Source: JANNSO01 sp964485395 (GTDB lineage Bacteria > Spirochaetota > Spirochaetia > Treponematales > UBA12059). From it: 64,000 nucleotides of DNA. The notes under the pieces are model-generated. The model was not told where the DNA came from. It searched no databases and saw nothing but the letters and a program-made list of their open reading frames with translations. The translations under genes were made by a program, and so were the position numbers. Positions 52,061 to 60,234 of the stretch are shown piece by piece (within the stretch, counting starts at the first letter, position 1; the number at the start of each line of letters is the position of its first letter). The stretch is taken from positions 1 to 64,000 of the forward strand of contig CAZAJF010000005.1 of the NCBI GenBank assembly GCA_964485395.1, in the 5' to 3' direction.

Positions 52061-53815
52061 ATGAAGAAAATTTTTCTGACTCTCAGCATCGCACTGGCTT
52101 TTTTTGCACTGATGTCCTGCACAAAAGCAGGCCCAGGCAAAGGAACCGAACCGGCAAAGGGGACCAGTGATTCCGAGTATGCCCGCAATGAGACTGTGTA
52201 TACGGTCGGGGGCATTTGGGACATCAACTGCTTCAATCCGCTCATCAACTACGATGTTGAGTCCGGCGTTACCGGCCTTGTATACGAAGTGCTTTTCGCC
52301 TGGGACCAGCTCACGGACAAGATGAATCCTTGGCTCGCCGAAAAAGGCGAATGGACCGACGACAAGACCTACACGCTTTCCCTTCGCAAAGGCATCGAAT
52401 GGACCGACGGCAAGCCGTTTACCGCCAAAGACGTGAAGTTTACCTTCGAGTTGGCAAAAAAAATCAAAGGGATCTACTACTCCGACATTTGGGATTGGAT
52501 GGAATCCATCGAGCAGAAAGACGATTACACACTGGTATTCAAGTTCACCGACGCGCGCTACCAGGCATGGATTCTCGCTCTGTCCCAAACCTACATAATC
52601 CCCGAGCACATTTGGGCATCCCGCGACGAGAAAACCGTCGTCGAAGGCGCCAATGAAAAACCGGTGGGTACCGGCTGCTATAAATACGACACCCATGGCC
52701 AGGATCGCCTCGTGTTCATCAAGAACGACAAATGGTGGGGAATAACCCAGCTCAACATGAACCCCGTGCCCAAACGCGTCGTGGAACTCATGGTAGCCAG
52801 CAACAACGTTGCCCTGGGCTTGCTCATGAAGGGCGAACTGGACATGTCCAACAATTTCCTGCCCGGTATTCCCGCGCTCGTCTCCGGCTACGGAATCAAA
52901 ACCTGGTTGCCAGAAGCACCCTATAACGTGGAAGACGCCACGACCTACATGTTCCTGAACACGAAGCGCGCCCCCTTGGACAACGTCAATGTCCGCAAAG
53001 CTCTTGCGTCAGCCATCAACTACAAGGAACTCATCAATCGCGCTTATGAGAACGGCGTCAATAAATCCAATCCTTTCGGCTTCGTGTCCAGCTGCGGCGC
53101 GCACATGAAGTATTTCGACGAAAAATTGGCCGCTAAACTTTCCTTCAACTACGATCCGGCCAAGGCCAAGAACCTCCTGGACAACGCCGGTATCGTGGAC
53201 AAGAACAAAGACGGTTTACGCGAAGCGGCGGATGGCTCCAAGATTTCCATGTCCCTCAACGTACCCACCGGCTGGTCGGACTGGGAGGCAGCCGCCCGAA
53301 TCATCGCAGAGAACCTCAAGGCCGTCGGTCTCGACGTAGAAGCGGTACCCATGGACTACAATCAATGGGAAAGCAATCTTTGGGACGGCGATTTCGACAT
53401 GATGCTCCACAATTTCAATTCCACGCCCCAGCCTTCCGTCACGCTTCTCGTGCGTTACCTGATCGACAAACCGCAGCCGGCAGGCACTCAGCAGACGCAG
53501 GGTAACTATGGACGCTATGACACCGCCAAGATTTACCCGCTCTACGAGCAGCTTGTGCGCGTAAAACCTGAAGATGTCGAAACCGGAAAAAAACTTATCG
53601 GCCAAATCTATTCGGATTTCGCGGCGGCCCTTCCCGCCATCCCCATCTGGAACAACGGTCTGTGGTATCAGGCAAGCGAAGAAGTATGGACCGGCTGGCC
53701 CACCGCCGCAGATCCCTATGCCCTGCCCAATTCCTACCCCGGAATGTGGGAGCGCGGCATGATCAAGATCCTTTGCACGATCAAGCCCAAACCTCCCGTC
53801 GCAGCGGCGCCATAA
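52061..53815 (+). CDS. Extracellular solute-binding lipoprotein, family 5 (Opp-type)
   Basis: A 584-residue lipoprotein (lipobox ALMSC, Cys20) with the family 5 binding-protein plan: LRKGIEWTDGKPFTAKDVKF is the standard motif near the N-terminus, and NVDNVRK-like ALASAINYKELINRAY follows in the second lobe. The family binds peptides or, in several lineages, cello- or chito-oligosaccharides; neighbouring GH9, epimerase and LacI genes favour a sugar. An AAAGGAG site precedes the ATG. The gene is separated from the permease genes by two hairpins, which would give more binding protein than permease. Confidence 0.88.
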   Translation: MKKIFLTLSIALAFFALMSCTKAGPGKGTEPAKGTSDSEYARNETVYTVGGIWDINCFNPLINYDVESGVTGLVYEVLFAWDQLTDKMNPWLAEKGEWTDDKTYTLSLRKGIEWTDGKPFTAKDVKFTFELAKKIKGIYYSDIWDWMESIEQKDDYTLVFKFTDARYQAWILALSQTYIIPEHIWASRDEKTVVEGANEKPVGTGCYKYDTHGQDRLVFIKNDKWWGITQLNMNPVPKRVVELMVASNNVALGLLMKGELDMSNNFLPGIPALVSGYGIKTWLPEAPYNVEDATTYMFLNTKRAPLDNVNVRKALASAINYKELINRAYENGVNKSNPFGFVSSCGAHMKYFDEKLAAKLSFNYDPAKAKNLLDNAGIVDKNKDGLREAADGSKISMSLNVPTGWSDWEAAARIIAENLKAVGLDVEAVPMDYNQWESNLWDGDFDMMLHNFNSTPQPSVTLLVRYLIDKPQPAGTQQTQGNYGRYDTAKIYPLYEQLVRVKPEDVETGKKLIGQIYSDFAAALPAIPIWNNGLWYQASEEVWTGWPTAADPYALPNSYPGMWERGMIKILCTIKPKPPVAAAP

Positions 53816-53827
53816 TCCAAAAAACCG

Positions 53828-53856
53828 CCCGCAATAACCATCACGGTCGTTGCGGG
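53828..53856 (+). repeat. 3' hairpin after the binding-protein gene
   Basis: CCCGCAA (53828-53834) pairs with TTGCGGG (53850-53856), with further pairing of ACC and GGT inside. No T-tract follows, so it may protect the upstream message from 3' decay. Confidence 0.5.
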
Positions 53857-53898
53857 AACTTTCCTGATGCCGAACCGGAATCAGGAGTCTCAAGGACA

Positions 53899-53940
53899 GG
53901 CCTCCAATCCTGAAAACATCGGAGGCCTTCCTTATTTTTT
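53899..53940 (+). terminator. Partial terminator between binding protein and permeases
   Basis: GGCCTCC (53899-53905) pairs with GGAGGCC (53921-53927), followed by TTCCTTATTTTTT. The loop is 15 bases. It lies inside the operon, so it is probably leaky. Confidence 0.55.
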
Positions 53941-53955
53941 ATCGGGAGGGACGGC

Positions 53956-54945
53956 ATGTGGAAATATCTCTGCAAGAAAATAGCTATCTACCTCTTGACG
54001 TTTTTTATAGCGGTAACGATGAACTGGGCCATCCTGAGATTCCTGCCCGGCGATCCGATTTCCAGGCAGCTTGCCAGGTATGCACGCAATCAGGAAACGT
54101 TCGAGAGAATGAAGGATTATTACTCGCAATCCTTCGGCTTGGACAAGCCTATCTATGTCCAGTACTTCAACTTCTGGAAAAATTTCATGAAGGGCGACCT
54201 TGGAATATCGATTCTCCATTCGCCGGAACCCGTTTTGAAAGTAATCCTCAGGGCTCTTCCCTACACGCTTGGCGTGCTTCTTCCGGGCATTCTCGCAGCC
54301 TGGTTCCTCGGGAATAAATTCGGCGCATTCGCGGCCAGGAAACGATTCCTGGACAATTACGTATTGCCCGTTTCATATATTTTAATGTCCGCGCCCTATT
54401 TCTGGTTCGGGATGCTTCTTGTCTGGCTACTGGGAATAAAACTTGACATCTTCCCGCTCGCGTTCGCCTATGCCAAGAACCTCGTGCCTCAATTCAGCCT
54501 TAAGTTTATTTTAGATTACCTGTGGCACTGGTTCCTTCCTTTCCTCTCGCTGTTCATGGTCTCGTTCGGAGGGTGGGCGATAGGCATGCGCAACATGGTC
54601 ATCTACGAGCTTGAATCCAACTATTCGCGCTACATGGAATCGCTGGGCGCCACCGACAGGCTCGTTCGGGGTTACGCATACCGAAACGCCATACTGCCGC
54701 AGATAACCGGCCTTGCCCTGCAGATGGGGACGCTCGTAACGGGCAACGTGCTTCTGGAGACGGTATTCTCGTATCCCGGCGTGGGCTTCATCCTGTTCCG
54801 CGGCGTCATGGGCCTGGACTACTTCCTGATCCAGGGGGGATTCCTCACGCTCATAGTAATCGTGCTGCTCGCCAATTTCCTCATCGATCTCGTGTATATC
54901 CTGATCGACCCGCGTATACGGCATTCCTACTCGGGGGTAAACTGA
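53956..54945 (+). CDS. Opp-type ABC importer permease, OppB/DppB-like
   Basis: A 329-residue inner-membrane protein with about six helices and the BPD_transp_1 fold. The loop ESLGATDRLVRGYAYRNAILP is the EAA motif that contacts the ATPases; LRFLPGDPISRQLARY near the N-terminus is typical of OppB-like subunits. A GGGAGG site precedes the ATG. Its stop overlaps the next start by one base. Confidence 0.92.
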   Translation: MWKYLCKKIAIYLLTFFIAVTMNWAILRFLPGDPISRQLARYARNQETFERMKDYYSQSFGLDKPIYVQYFNFWKNFMKGDLGISILHSPEPVLKVILRALPYTLGVLLPGILAAWFLGNKFGAFAARKRFLDNYVLPVSYILMSAPYFWFGMLLVWLLGIKLDIFPLAFAYAKNLVPQFSLKFILDYLWHWFLPFLSLFMVSFGGWAIGMRNMVIYELESNYSRYMESLGATDRLVRGYAYRNAILPQITGLALQMGTLVTGNVLLETVFSYPGVGFILFRGVMGLDYFLIQGGFLTLIVIVLLANFLIDLVYILIDPRIRHSYSGVN

Positions 54946-55802
54946 TGAAAACGGAAAAAAAGAAAAACGAGTTCCTGTACTTTGCGCTCAGGAATCCTAA
55001 ATTCGTCATCGGCGCCAGCGTCATAATAATCATGGTTTTGATATCGCTCATAGGTCCGGAGTTCGCCAAGTACCAGCCGCGGGAATTCGCCGGCCCGCTG
55101 AATGCGCCGCCCTCCAAGGACTTCATCCTGGGCACCACGAAATTCGGCGAGGACGTCTTCTCGCAGCTGATGTACGGCATGCGCCTGTCGTTCGCCGTGG
55201 GCATACTCGCGGGAACCATAGCCACGCTGCTGGGCCTGGCCATCGGCTTCGTGGCGGGCTATAAAGGCGGCTGGGTGGACGAAGGCCTCATGATGATCAC
55301 GAATATCGTACTCGTGTTTCCAACCATAGCGATACTCATCATAATTTCCGCGTACTTCAAGCAGCGCGGCGTTTTGCTGGAAAGCCTCATCATCGGGTTT
55401 ACCGCATGGCCCTGGGTGGCGCGATGCGTTCGTGCGCAAGCCATGAGCTTGCGGGAGCGCGAGTTCGTGAATCTGGCCCGAATCACCGGCGTAAAACCGT
55501 ACAAGATCATCCTGCGGGAGATCGCGCCAAACATGATGTCTTATGTGCTGCTGGTCTACATCATCGAATTCGGCAGCACGATATTGATAGCGGCAGGCCT
55601 CGATTTTATCGGGCTGGGGCCCACCATCGGAATCTCGCTGGGCCTGATGACCAACTTCGCGTTCAACGAGGCGGCGTTAACTTTAGGTAACTGGTGGTGG
55701 AGCATCCTGCCCGGCCTCGTCATTACGCTGATGGTAAGCGCGCTCTATTTCGCCAACACGGGCCTCGACGAGGTCTTCAATCCCAAACTGAGGGAAACCT
55801 GA
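54945..55802 (+). CDS. Opp-type ABC importer permease, OppC/DppC-like
   Basis: A 285-residue membrane protein with the N-terminal OppC-type domain (LGTTKFGEDVFSQLMYGMR) and the EAA loop NLARITGVKPYKIILREIAPN. It pairs with the preceding OppB-like subunit. Its ATG overlaps the stop codon of that gene, so the two should be made in equal amounts. Confidence 0.92.
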   Translation: MKTEKKKNEFLYFALRNPKFVIGASVIIIMVLISLIGPEFAKYQPREFAGPLNAPPSKDFILGTTKFGEDVFSQLMYGMRLSFAVGILAGTIATLLGLAIGFVAGYKGGWVDEGLMMITNIVLVFPTIAILIIISAYFKQRGVLLESLIIGFTAWPWVARCVRAQAMSLREREFVNLARITGVKPYKIILREIAPNMMSYVLLVYIIEFGSTILIAAGLDFIGLGPTIGISLGLMTNFAFNEAALTLGNWWWSILPGLVITLMVSALYFANTGLDEVFNPKLRET

Positions 55803-55803
55803 A

Positions 55804-56763
55804 ATGGCTTTAGACGTAAAAGACCTCAAGATTTACTACAGGACGCTGCGCGGAACGGCCAAGGCCGCCGACGGCATTACCTTTTCAGTGGCCGACGGCG
55901 AGATTCTCGGCGTAGCCGGAGAATCCGGCTGCGGAAAATCCACGGTCTGCAATTCGCTCATCCTGCTCAAGCCGCCCATGTCCCTGGCGGGCGGAACGGT
56001 AAAACTAGACGGAGAGGCCTTGCCCATCGGCGACTTCGAGGCCATGCGCCGCTTCAGGCTCAGCGATGTTTCCATCATTCCGCAGTACGCGATGGACGCG
56101 CTGAACCCCACACGGCGTTTCGGCTCCATCCTGCGTGACCTGCTCGAGTGCCGCGGCCTTAAATACGAGGATTACCTCGAAAAGATAAAAGCGCGCCTGG
56201 ACTTGCTGAACCTGTCAGAATCGGTGCTCACCATGTACCCGTTCGAGCTTTCAGGCGGCATGAAACAGCGGGCGGTGATGGTATTGGCCACGCTGCTGGA
56301 CCCTTCGCTGCTCATCTGCGACGAGATAACGTCGGCGCTGGACGTAACATCACAGCGCGCCGTGGTGGAAATGACGGCCCGCTTCGTAGATCAGCGGATT
56401 ACGCGAAGCATGCTTTTCGTGACGCACGACATGTCCGTGCTCTACCAGATCGCTCACTCCGTGATGGTGATGTACGCCGGCAAACTGGCCGAGCGGGCAC
56501 CGTCGGAAATCCTGTTCAAGAACCCGCTGCATCCGTATACGCAGATGCTCGTGTCATCGCTCCCCGAGCTGGGCGTGCGCTCCACGGTAAAGCGGCTCAA
56601 GGGCATACCGGGCCGGCCGCCGTCGCTGCTCTCGCCTCCGGCGGGCTGCCGCTTCCGCGACCGATGCCCCGAGTCCGGGCCCGACTGCATGGTCGAGCCG
56701 CCGGTATCCGAGGTATCCAAAGGGCACTTCATAGCGTGCTGGAGAAGGGGCGGAAAGCCATGA
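55804..56763 (+). CDS. Opp-type ABC importer ATPase, OppD/DppD-like
   Basis: A 319-residue ATPase with Walker A GESGCGKST, signature ELSGGMKQRAVMVLA, Walker B LLICDEITSALD and the oligopeptide/dipeptide C-terminal extension with a cysteine cluster (CRFRDRCPES...CMVEPPV), which in related proteins binds an iron-sulfur cluster. It lies one base after the OppC-like gene, and its TGA overlaps the ATG of the next ATPase gene. Confidence 0.92.
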   Translation: MALDVKDLKIYYRTLRGTAKAADGITFSVADGEILGVAGESGCGKSTVCNSLILLKPPMSLAGGTVKLDGEALPIGDFEAMRRFRLSDVSIIPQYAMDALNPTRRFGSILRDLLECRGLKYEDYLEKIKARLDLLNLSESVLTMYPFELSGGMKQRAVMVLATLLDPSLLICDEITSALDVTSQRAVVEMTARFVDQRITRSMLFVTHDMSVLYQIAHSVMVMYAGKLAERAPSEILFKNPLHPYTQMLVSSLPELGVRSTVKRLKGIPGRPPSLLSPPAGCRFRDRCPESGPDCMVEPPVSEVSKGHFIACWRRGGKP

Positions 56764-57734
56764 TCGAACTCAAGAACGTTACAAAAGAATACCGCCTCGG
56801 CCTGTTCGGCACGAAGCGCCTCGTAGCCGTAAGGGACGTCTCGTTCCGCATAGAGCCCGGCAAGGTAGTTACCCTGATCGGGGAGAGCGGCAGCGGCAAG
56901 ACCACCGTGGGCAAGCTGATCCTTCGCCTCCTGAAGCCCACCAAAGGCGCGGTGGAATTCCAGGACGCGGATACCGCCCAGCTCGAGGGCCCCAAGCTCA
57001 AGGCATATTACTCTAAAGTTCAAGGCGTATTCCAGGACCCGTTTTCGTCCTTCAATCCCATCTTCAAGGCGGACAGGGTCTTCTCGATGCTGCGTGAAGA
57101 ATTCTTCCCGGCTATCTCGCAGTCGGAATGGAGGACACGGGTCGAGTCGGCGCTCCACGACGTCGGTCTTTCCCCGGACGAAACGCTGGGTAAATACGCG
57201 CATCAACTTTCAGGGGGCCAGCTCCAGCGTTTCCTGATAGCGCGCGCCCTGCTCCTGGATACGGAATTCCTCGTGGCCGACGAGATTATATCCATGCTCG
57301 ACGCGTCTACGCGCATCGACGTGCTCAACCTGCTGGCGGACCTCAAGGCCAAGGGCATGTCCATCCTGTTCATTACGCACGACTTGAACCTCGGCTACTA
57401 CGCCGGCGACGACGCGCTTATCATGTACCGCGGCGCGATGGTTGAAACCGGCGCCACCGAGGCGGTCTTTGACGATCCCTTGCATCCGTATACAAAAGCC
57501 CTGCTCGCAGCGGTTCCCCGCCTGGATGCCAAGTGGTCCGGCAAGCTCCCGGAAGTGCTGCTCGCGGAAGAAGCCCAGGCTCCCGCCTCGGACAGACCGG
57601 CCCACGACCCCTGCGCGTTCTTTGACCGGTGCCCTTCACGCTCCAAAGCCTGCGGCTGCGTAAGGCTCGTGGAAGTAAAGCCCGGGCACAGCGTTGCCTG
57701 CGTCATTTACGACAAAGCCAAACGGAGCGATTGA
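56760..57734 (+). CDS. Opp-type ABC importer ATPase, OppF/DppF-like
   Basis: A 324-residue ATPase: Walker A GESGSGKTT, signature LSGGQLQRFLIARAL, and the Walker B region FLVADEIISMLD, where the usual DEPVSALD is changed to DEIISMLD. The C-terminal extension carries a cysteine cluster (CAFFDRCPSRSKACGC), as in OppF. The start at 56760 overlaps the previous stop as ATGA; a longer upstream frame is unlikely. The stop TGA shares one base with the start of the PLP enzyme gene, so that gene is part of the operon. Confidence 0.9.
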   Translation: MIELKNVTKEYRLGLFGTKRLVAVRDVSFRIEPGKVVTLIGESGSGKTTVGKLILRLLKPTKGAVEFQDADTAQLEGPKLKAYYSKVQGVFQDPFSSFNPIFKADRVFSMLREEFFPAISQSEWRTRVESALHDVGLSPDETLGKYAHQLSGGQLQRFLIARALLLDTEFLVADEIISMLDASTRIDVLNLLADLKAKGMSILFITHDLNLGYYAGDDALIMYRGAMVETGATEAVFDDPLHPYTKALLAAVPRLDAKWSGKLPEVLLAEEAQAPASDRPAHDPCAFFDRCPSRSKACGCVRLVEVKPGHSVACVIYDKAKRSD

Positions 57735-58990
57735 TGTATTTAGAGAATATGTTATCTAATAATAGCGCGTTACCGAAAAAAGCCCTGGACTTGATACGGG
57801 AAGGTGCGATTCCTCCCAATACCTGGGTCGTGGATCTCGACCAAATCGCCGACAATTCCCAAGCGCTGGCCGCCGAGGCCAGGCGCTTGGGTCTGGTCAC
57901 CTATGTAATGTCCAAGCAGCACAACAGGAATCCTTACATCAACGCCATGGCGATGCACCGCGGCCTTGGAAAAATCGTGGCCGTGGATACGCAATGCGCC
58001 GTTTTGGCGAGGCGTTACGATATGCCCCTGGGACACGCCGGCCACCTGAACCAGATTCCCCGGAATCTGGTTCCGCGTATCGTGGCGATGCGACCCGATG
58101 TCATTACCGTGTACAACCTGGAGCACGCGCAATGGATAGACGACGCGGCCCGAGACCAGGGCATTACGCAGGGAATATTGCTGCGGATAACGAACCCAGC
58201 GGACGTTACGTTTGCCGGCCAGGAGGGCGGGTTTACCGAGGACGAACTGCGCGCCACCGCCGAAAATCTACTCAAGCTGCGCAACATAAAAATAACCGGT
58301 GTTACGGGTTTCCCCTGCGTGCGCTACACGCAGCCGGGGGAATCCCCTTCGCTGACGGCCAACGCGGATTCCGTCAATCGCGCGGCGGGGCTCCTGGCCG
58401 GCATGGGAATAGAACCGACGCAGATAAACATGCCCGGAAACACGTCCTGCGTCATCATGCCGCTTCTCAAGGCACATGGCGCCACGCACGTTGAGCCGGG
58501 CAACGCGATCCTGGGAACCACCCCCGATCACGCCTTCAGTGCAGGCCTGCCCGAGAAAACGGCCGTCGTGTATGTAAGCGAAATATCACATAGCTTCGGC
58601 GGCCTCGCCTATGCATACGGCGGCTGCGACACGTACGCGGACACGTACGACGACAAACCATACGGCCTCGTCGGGCAGGACTGGGAAAGCGCGAAAATCA
58701 ATAAGATCGCCTACCTCCGCGACATCAGGCAATCCATAGACTATCACATGATTCTAAAACCGCAACCGGGCCAACGCTGCGAACCTGGCGACGCCGTCGT
58801 CTTTGCCTTCCGCACCCAAATGCACATGACGCGCTCCTACGTTGCGCCCATCTCCGGCCTTTCGGGAAAGCGGCCCTTGAGGCTGCATTACCTGTTCGAC
58901 AACGCCTGCAACGCCCTGGACGAAGACTTTAACCCCATAGCGCCCGCTTGCGTGCTCAGTGATATAAAAGACCTTCTGGCTACCTATTAA
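57734..58990 (+). CDS. YhfX-like PLP-dependent enzyme (alanine racemase N-terminal fold)
   Basis: A 418-residue fold-type III PLP enzyme. The Schiff-base lysine is Lys61 in VMSKQHNRNP, which is the pattern of the YhfX family; later glycine-rich TGVTGFPCV and INMPGNTSCVI line the phosphate site. The natural reaction of YhfX proteins is not established; racemase or aldolase action on an amino acid is possible. The ATG overlaps the OppF-like stop by one base, so it is made together with the importer. Confidence 0.8.
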   Translation: MYLENMLSNNSALPKKALDLIREGAIPPNTWVVDLDQIADNSQALAAEARRLGLVTYVMSKQHNRNPYINAMAMHRGLGKIVAVDTQCAVLARRYDMPLGHAGHLNQIPRNLVPRIVAMRPDVITVYNLEHAQWIDDAARDQGITQGILLRITNPADVTFAGQEGGFTEDELRATAENLLKLRNIKITGVTGFPCVRYTQPGESPSLTANADSVNRAAGLLAGMGIEPTQINMPGNTSCVIMPLLKAHGATHVEPGNAILGTTPDHAFSAGLPEKTAVVYVSEISHSFGGLAYAYGGCDTYADTYDDKPYGLVGQDWESAKINKIAYLRDIRQSIDYHMILKPQPGQRCEPGDAVVFAFRTQMHMTRSYVAPISGLSGKRPLRLHYLFDNACNALDEDFNPIAPACVLSDIKDLLATY

Positions 58991-59002
58991 GGCAGGGAAA
59001 AA

Positions 59003-60202
59003 ATGAAAGAATCCGTCACCATCCAACTTATGGTCAGCAACGGCGAACTTGGGAAATTCGGAGAAAGCGGAATACTCGCCAAGCTGGACGCAGTGGATTC
59101 ACTGCTCCAATACGGCCGGGTATTCCTCTCGGTGGAAGATCCCGCCTCTGATTTTTCGCGGAAGCTAGTCGGCAGGTTCCACGATCGCGGCGCCTCCGTT
59201 GCGCTGTGGACCATGGTGCTTGCCGATACAGGCCGACCCGACCTTCCACCTGCGCAGGATTTTTCAGGCAATCAGTGGCACGGATCGCTTGGCGCATGGA
59301 ACGGCTATTCAAGTGCCGGAAACGAATTTTCATTCCGCTGCCCCACCGCGGTCATGCTGGATGGACGAGGCCCCGAACTGGCACTTGCGACCCTGCGCTC
59401 CTCAGGAGCGGATGCGCTGTTCCTTGACCGGATACGATACCCCGCCCCCAGCAACGGCCTGGAATTTCTCGGGGCCTGCGCATGCCCAGCCTGCAAAGCC
59501 CGTTATATAAAAGAAACAGGAGAGGATATGCCCGACCTCGCGTGGCTTGCCGTGAAATGCGCGAAACTCGGATTCCGCGGGGCATCGCTTTTTTTCTCGG
59601 AAGCCCGTACCGCGCTGGAATTCCGCGAGAAGACCATCCAGCGGGTCGTCGAGCGCTACCAGGCCGCGGCGCACGCTGAAAGCGCGGAACTCGGTCTTGA
59701 CCTGTTCGCTCCAGTGCTTTCGGGATTCGTAGGCGTCAACTGGTCCAAGCTCGGAGAGCGGGCTGATTTCATAAAGGGCATGTTCTACTGCAAGACGCGC
59801 GGTCCCGCCTGCCTGCCCCTGGAGCTTTCCTGCCATGCGAGGGGCCTCGTCGAATCCGGAGTACCGCTGGACTCCGCCGTCGACTATTGTTCAGCCCTTA
59901 CGGGCATCGCCGACGAAGAAATAAAAACATCGGCTGCCGGCGGATTGATTGCTTCGGCCATCGCGGGAGGCCAGTATCGCCTCGCAAAATCCATGTTGCC
60001 CGCCTCAAAACAAGCGCAACTTTTCGCCGGTATCGAGCTAGTTCAATATGAAGGCTTCGGCGTGGACTCCGCGGGAAGGGACGCCTACCTGGAAGCGCTT
60101 GCGGGCGATTCAGGCAAACGCGCTCCGGTGGCCGTATGCTGGAACGTCATGTACGTTCCCGACGGGCATTTGGCGGCGATCGCCGAAGCCTACTCGGGGT
60201 AA
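59003..60202 (+). CDS. Putative TIM-barrel protein (glycosidase-like), unknown
   Basis: A 399-residue cytoplasmic protein with a TIM-barrel-like pattern; ALFLDRIRYP (about residue 138) recalls the Asp-containing loop of putative glycosyl hydrolases (xxDxIRYP). A compact CACPAC motif (about 153-158) could bind metal. No exact family is recognised. A GGCAGGGA ribosome site precedes the ATG, and it follows the PLP enzyme gene by 12 bp, so it is probably the last gene of the importer operon. Confidence 0.6.
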   Translation: MKESVTIQLMVSNGELGKFGESGILAKLDAVDSLLQYGRVFLSVEDPASDFSRKLVGRFHDRGASVALWTMVLADTGRPDLPPAQDFSGNQWHGSLGAWNGYSSAGNEFSFRCPTAVMLDGRGPELALATLRSSGADALFLDRIRYPAPSNGLEFLGACACPACKARYIKETGEDMPDLAWLAVKCAKLGFRGASLFFSEARTALEFREKTIQRVVERYQAAAHAESAELGLDLFAPVLSGFVGVNWSKLGERADFIKGMFYCKTRGPACLPLELSCHARGLVESGVPLDSAVDYCSALTGIADEEIKTSAAGGLIASAIAGGQYRLAKSMLPASKQAQLFAGIELVQYEGFGVDSAGRDAYLEALAGDSGKRAPVAVCWNVMYVPDGHLAAIAEAYSG

Positions 60203-60234
60203 GCGCTTCAGCGACAGCGGCACCAAAAAAAAGC

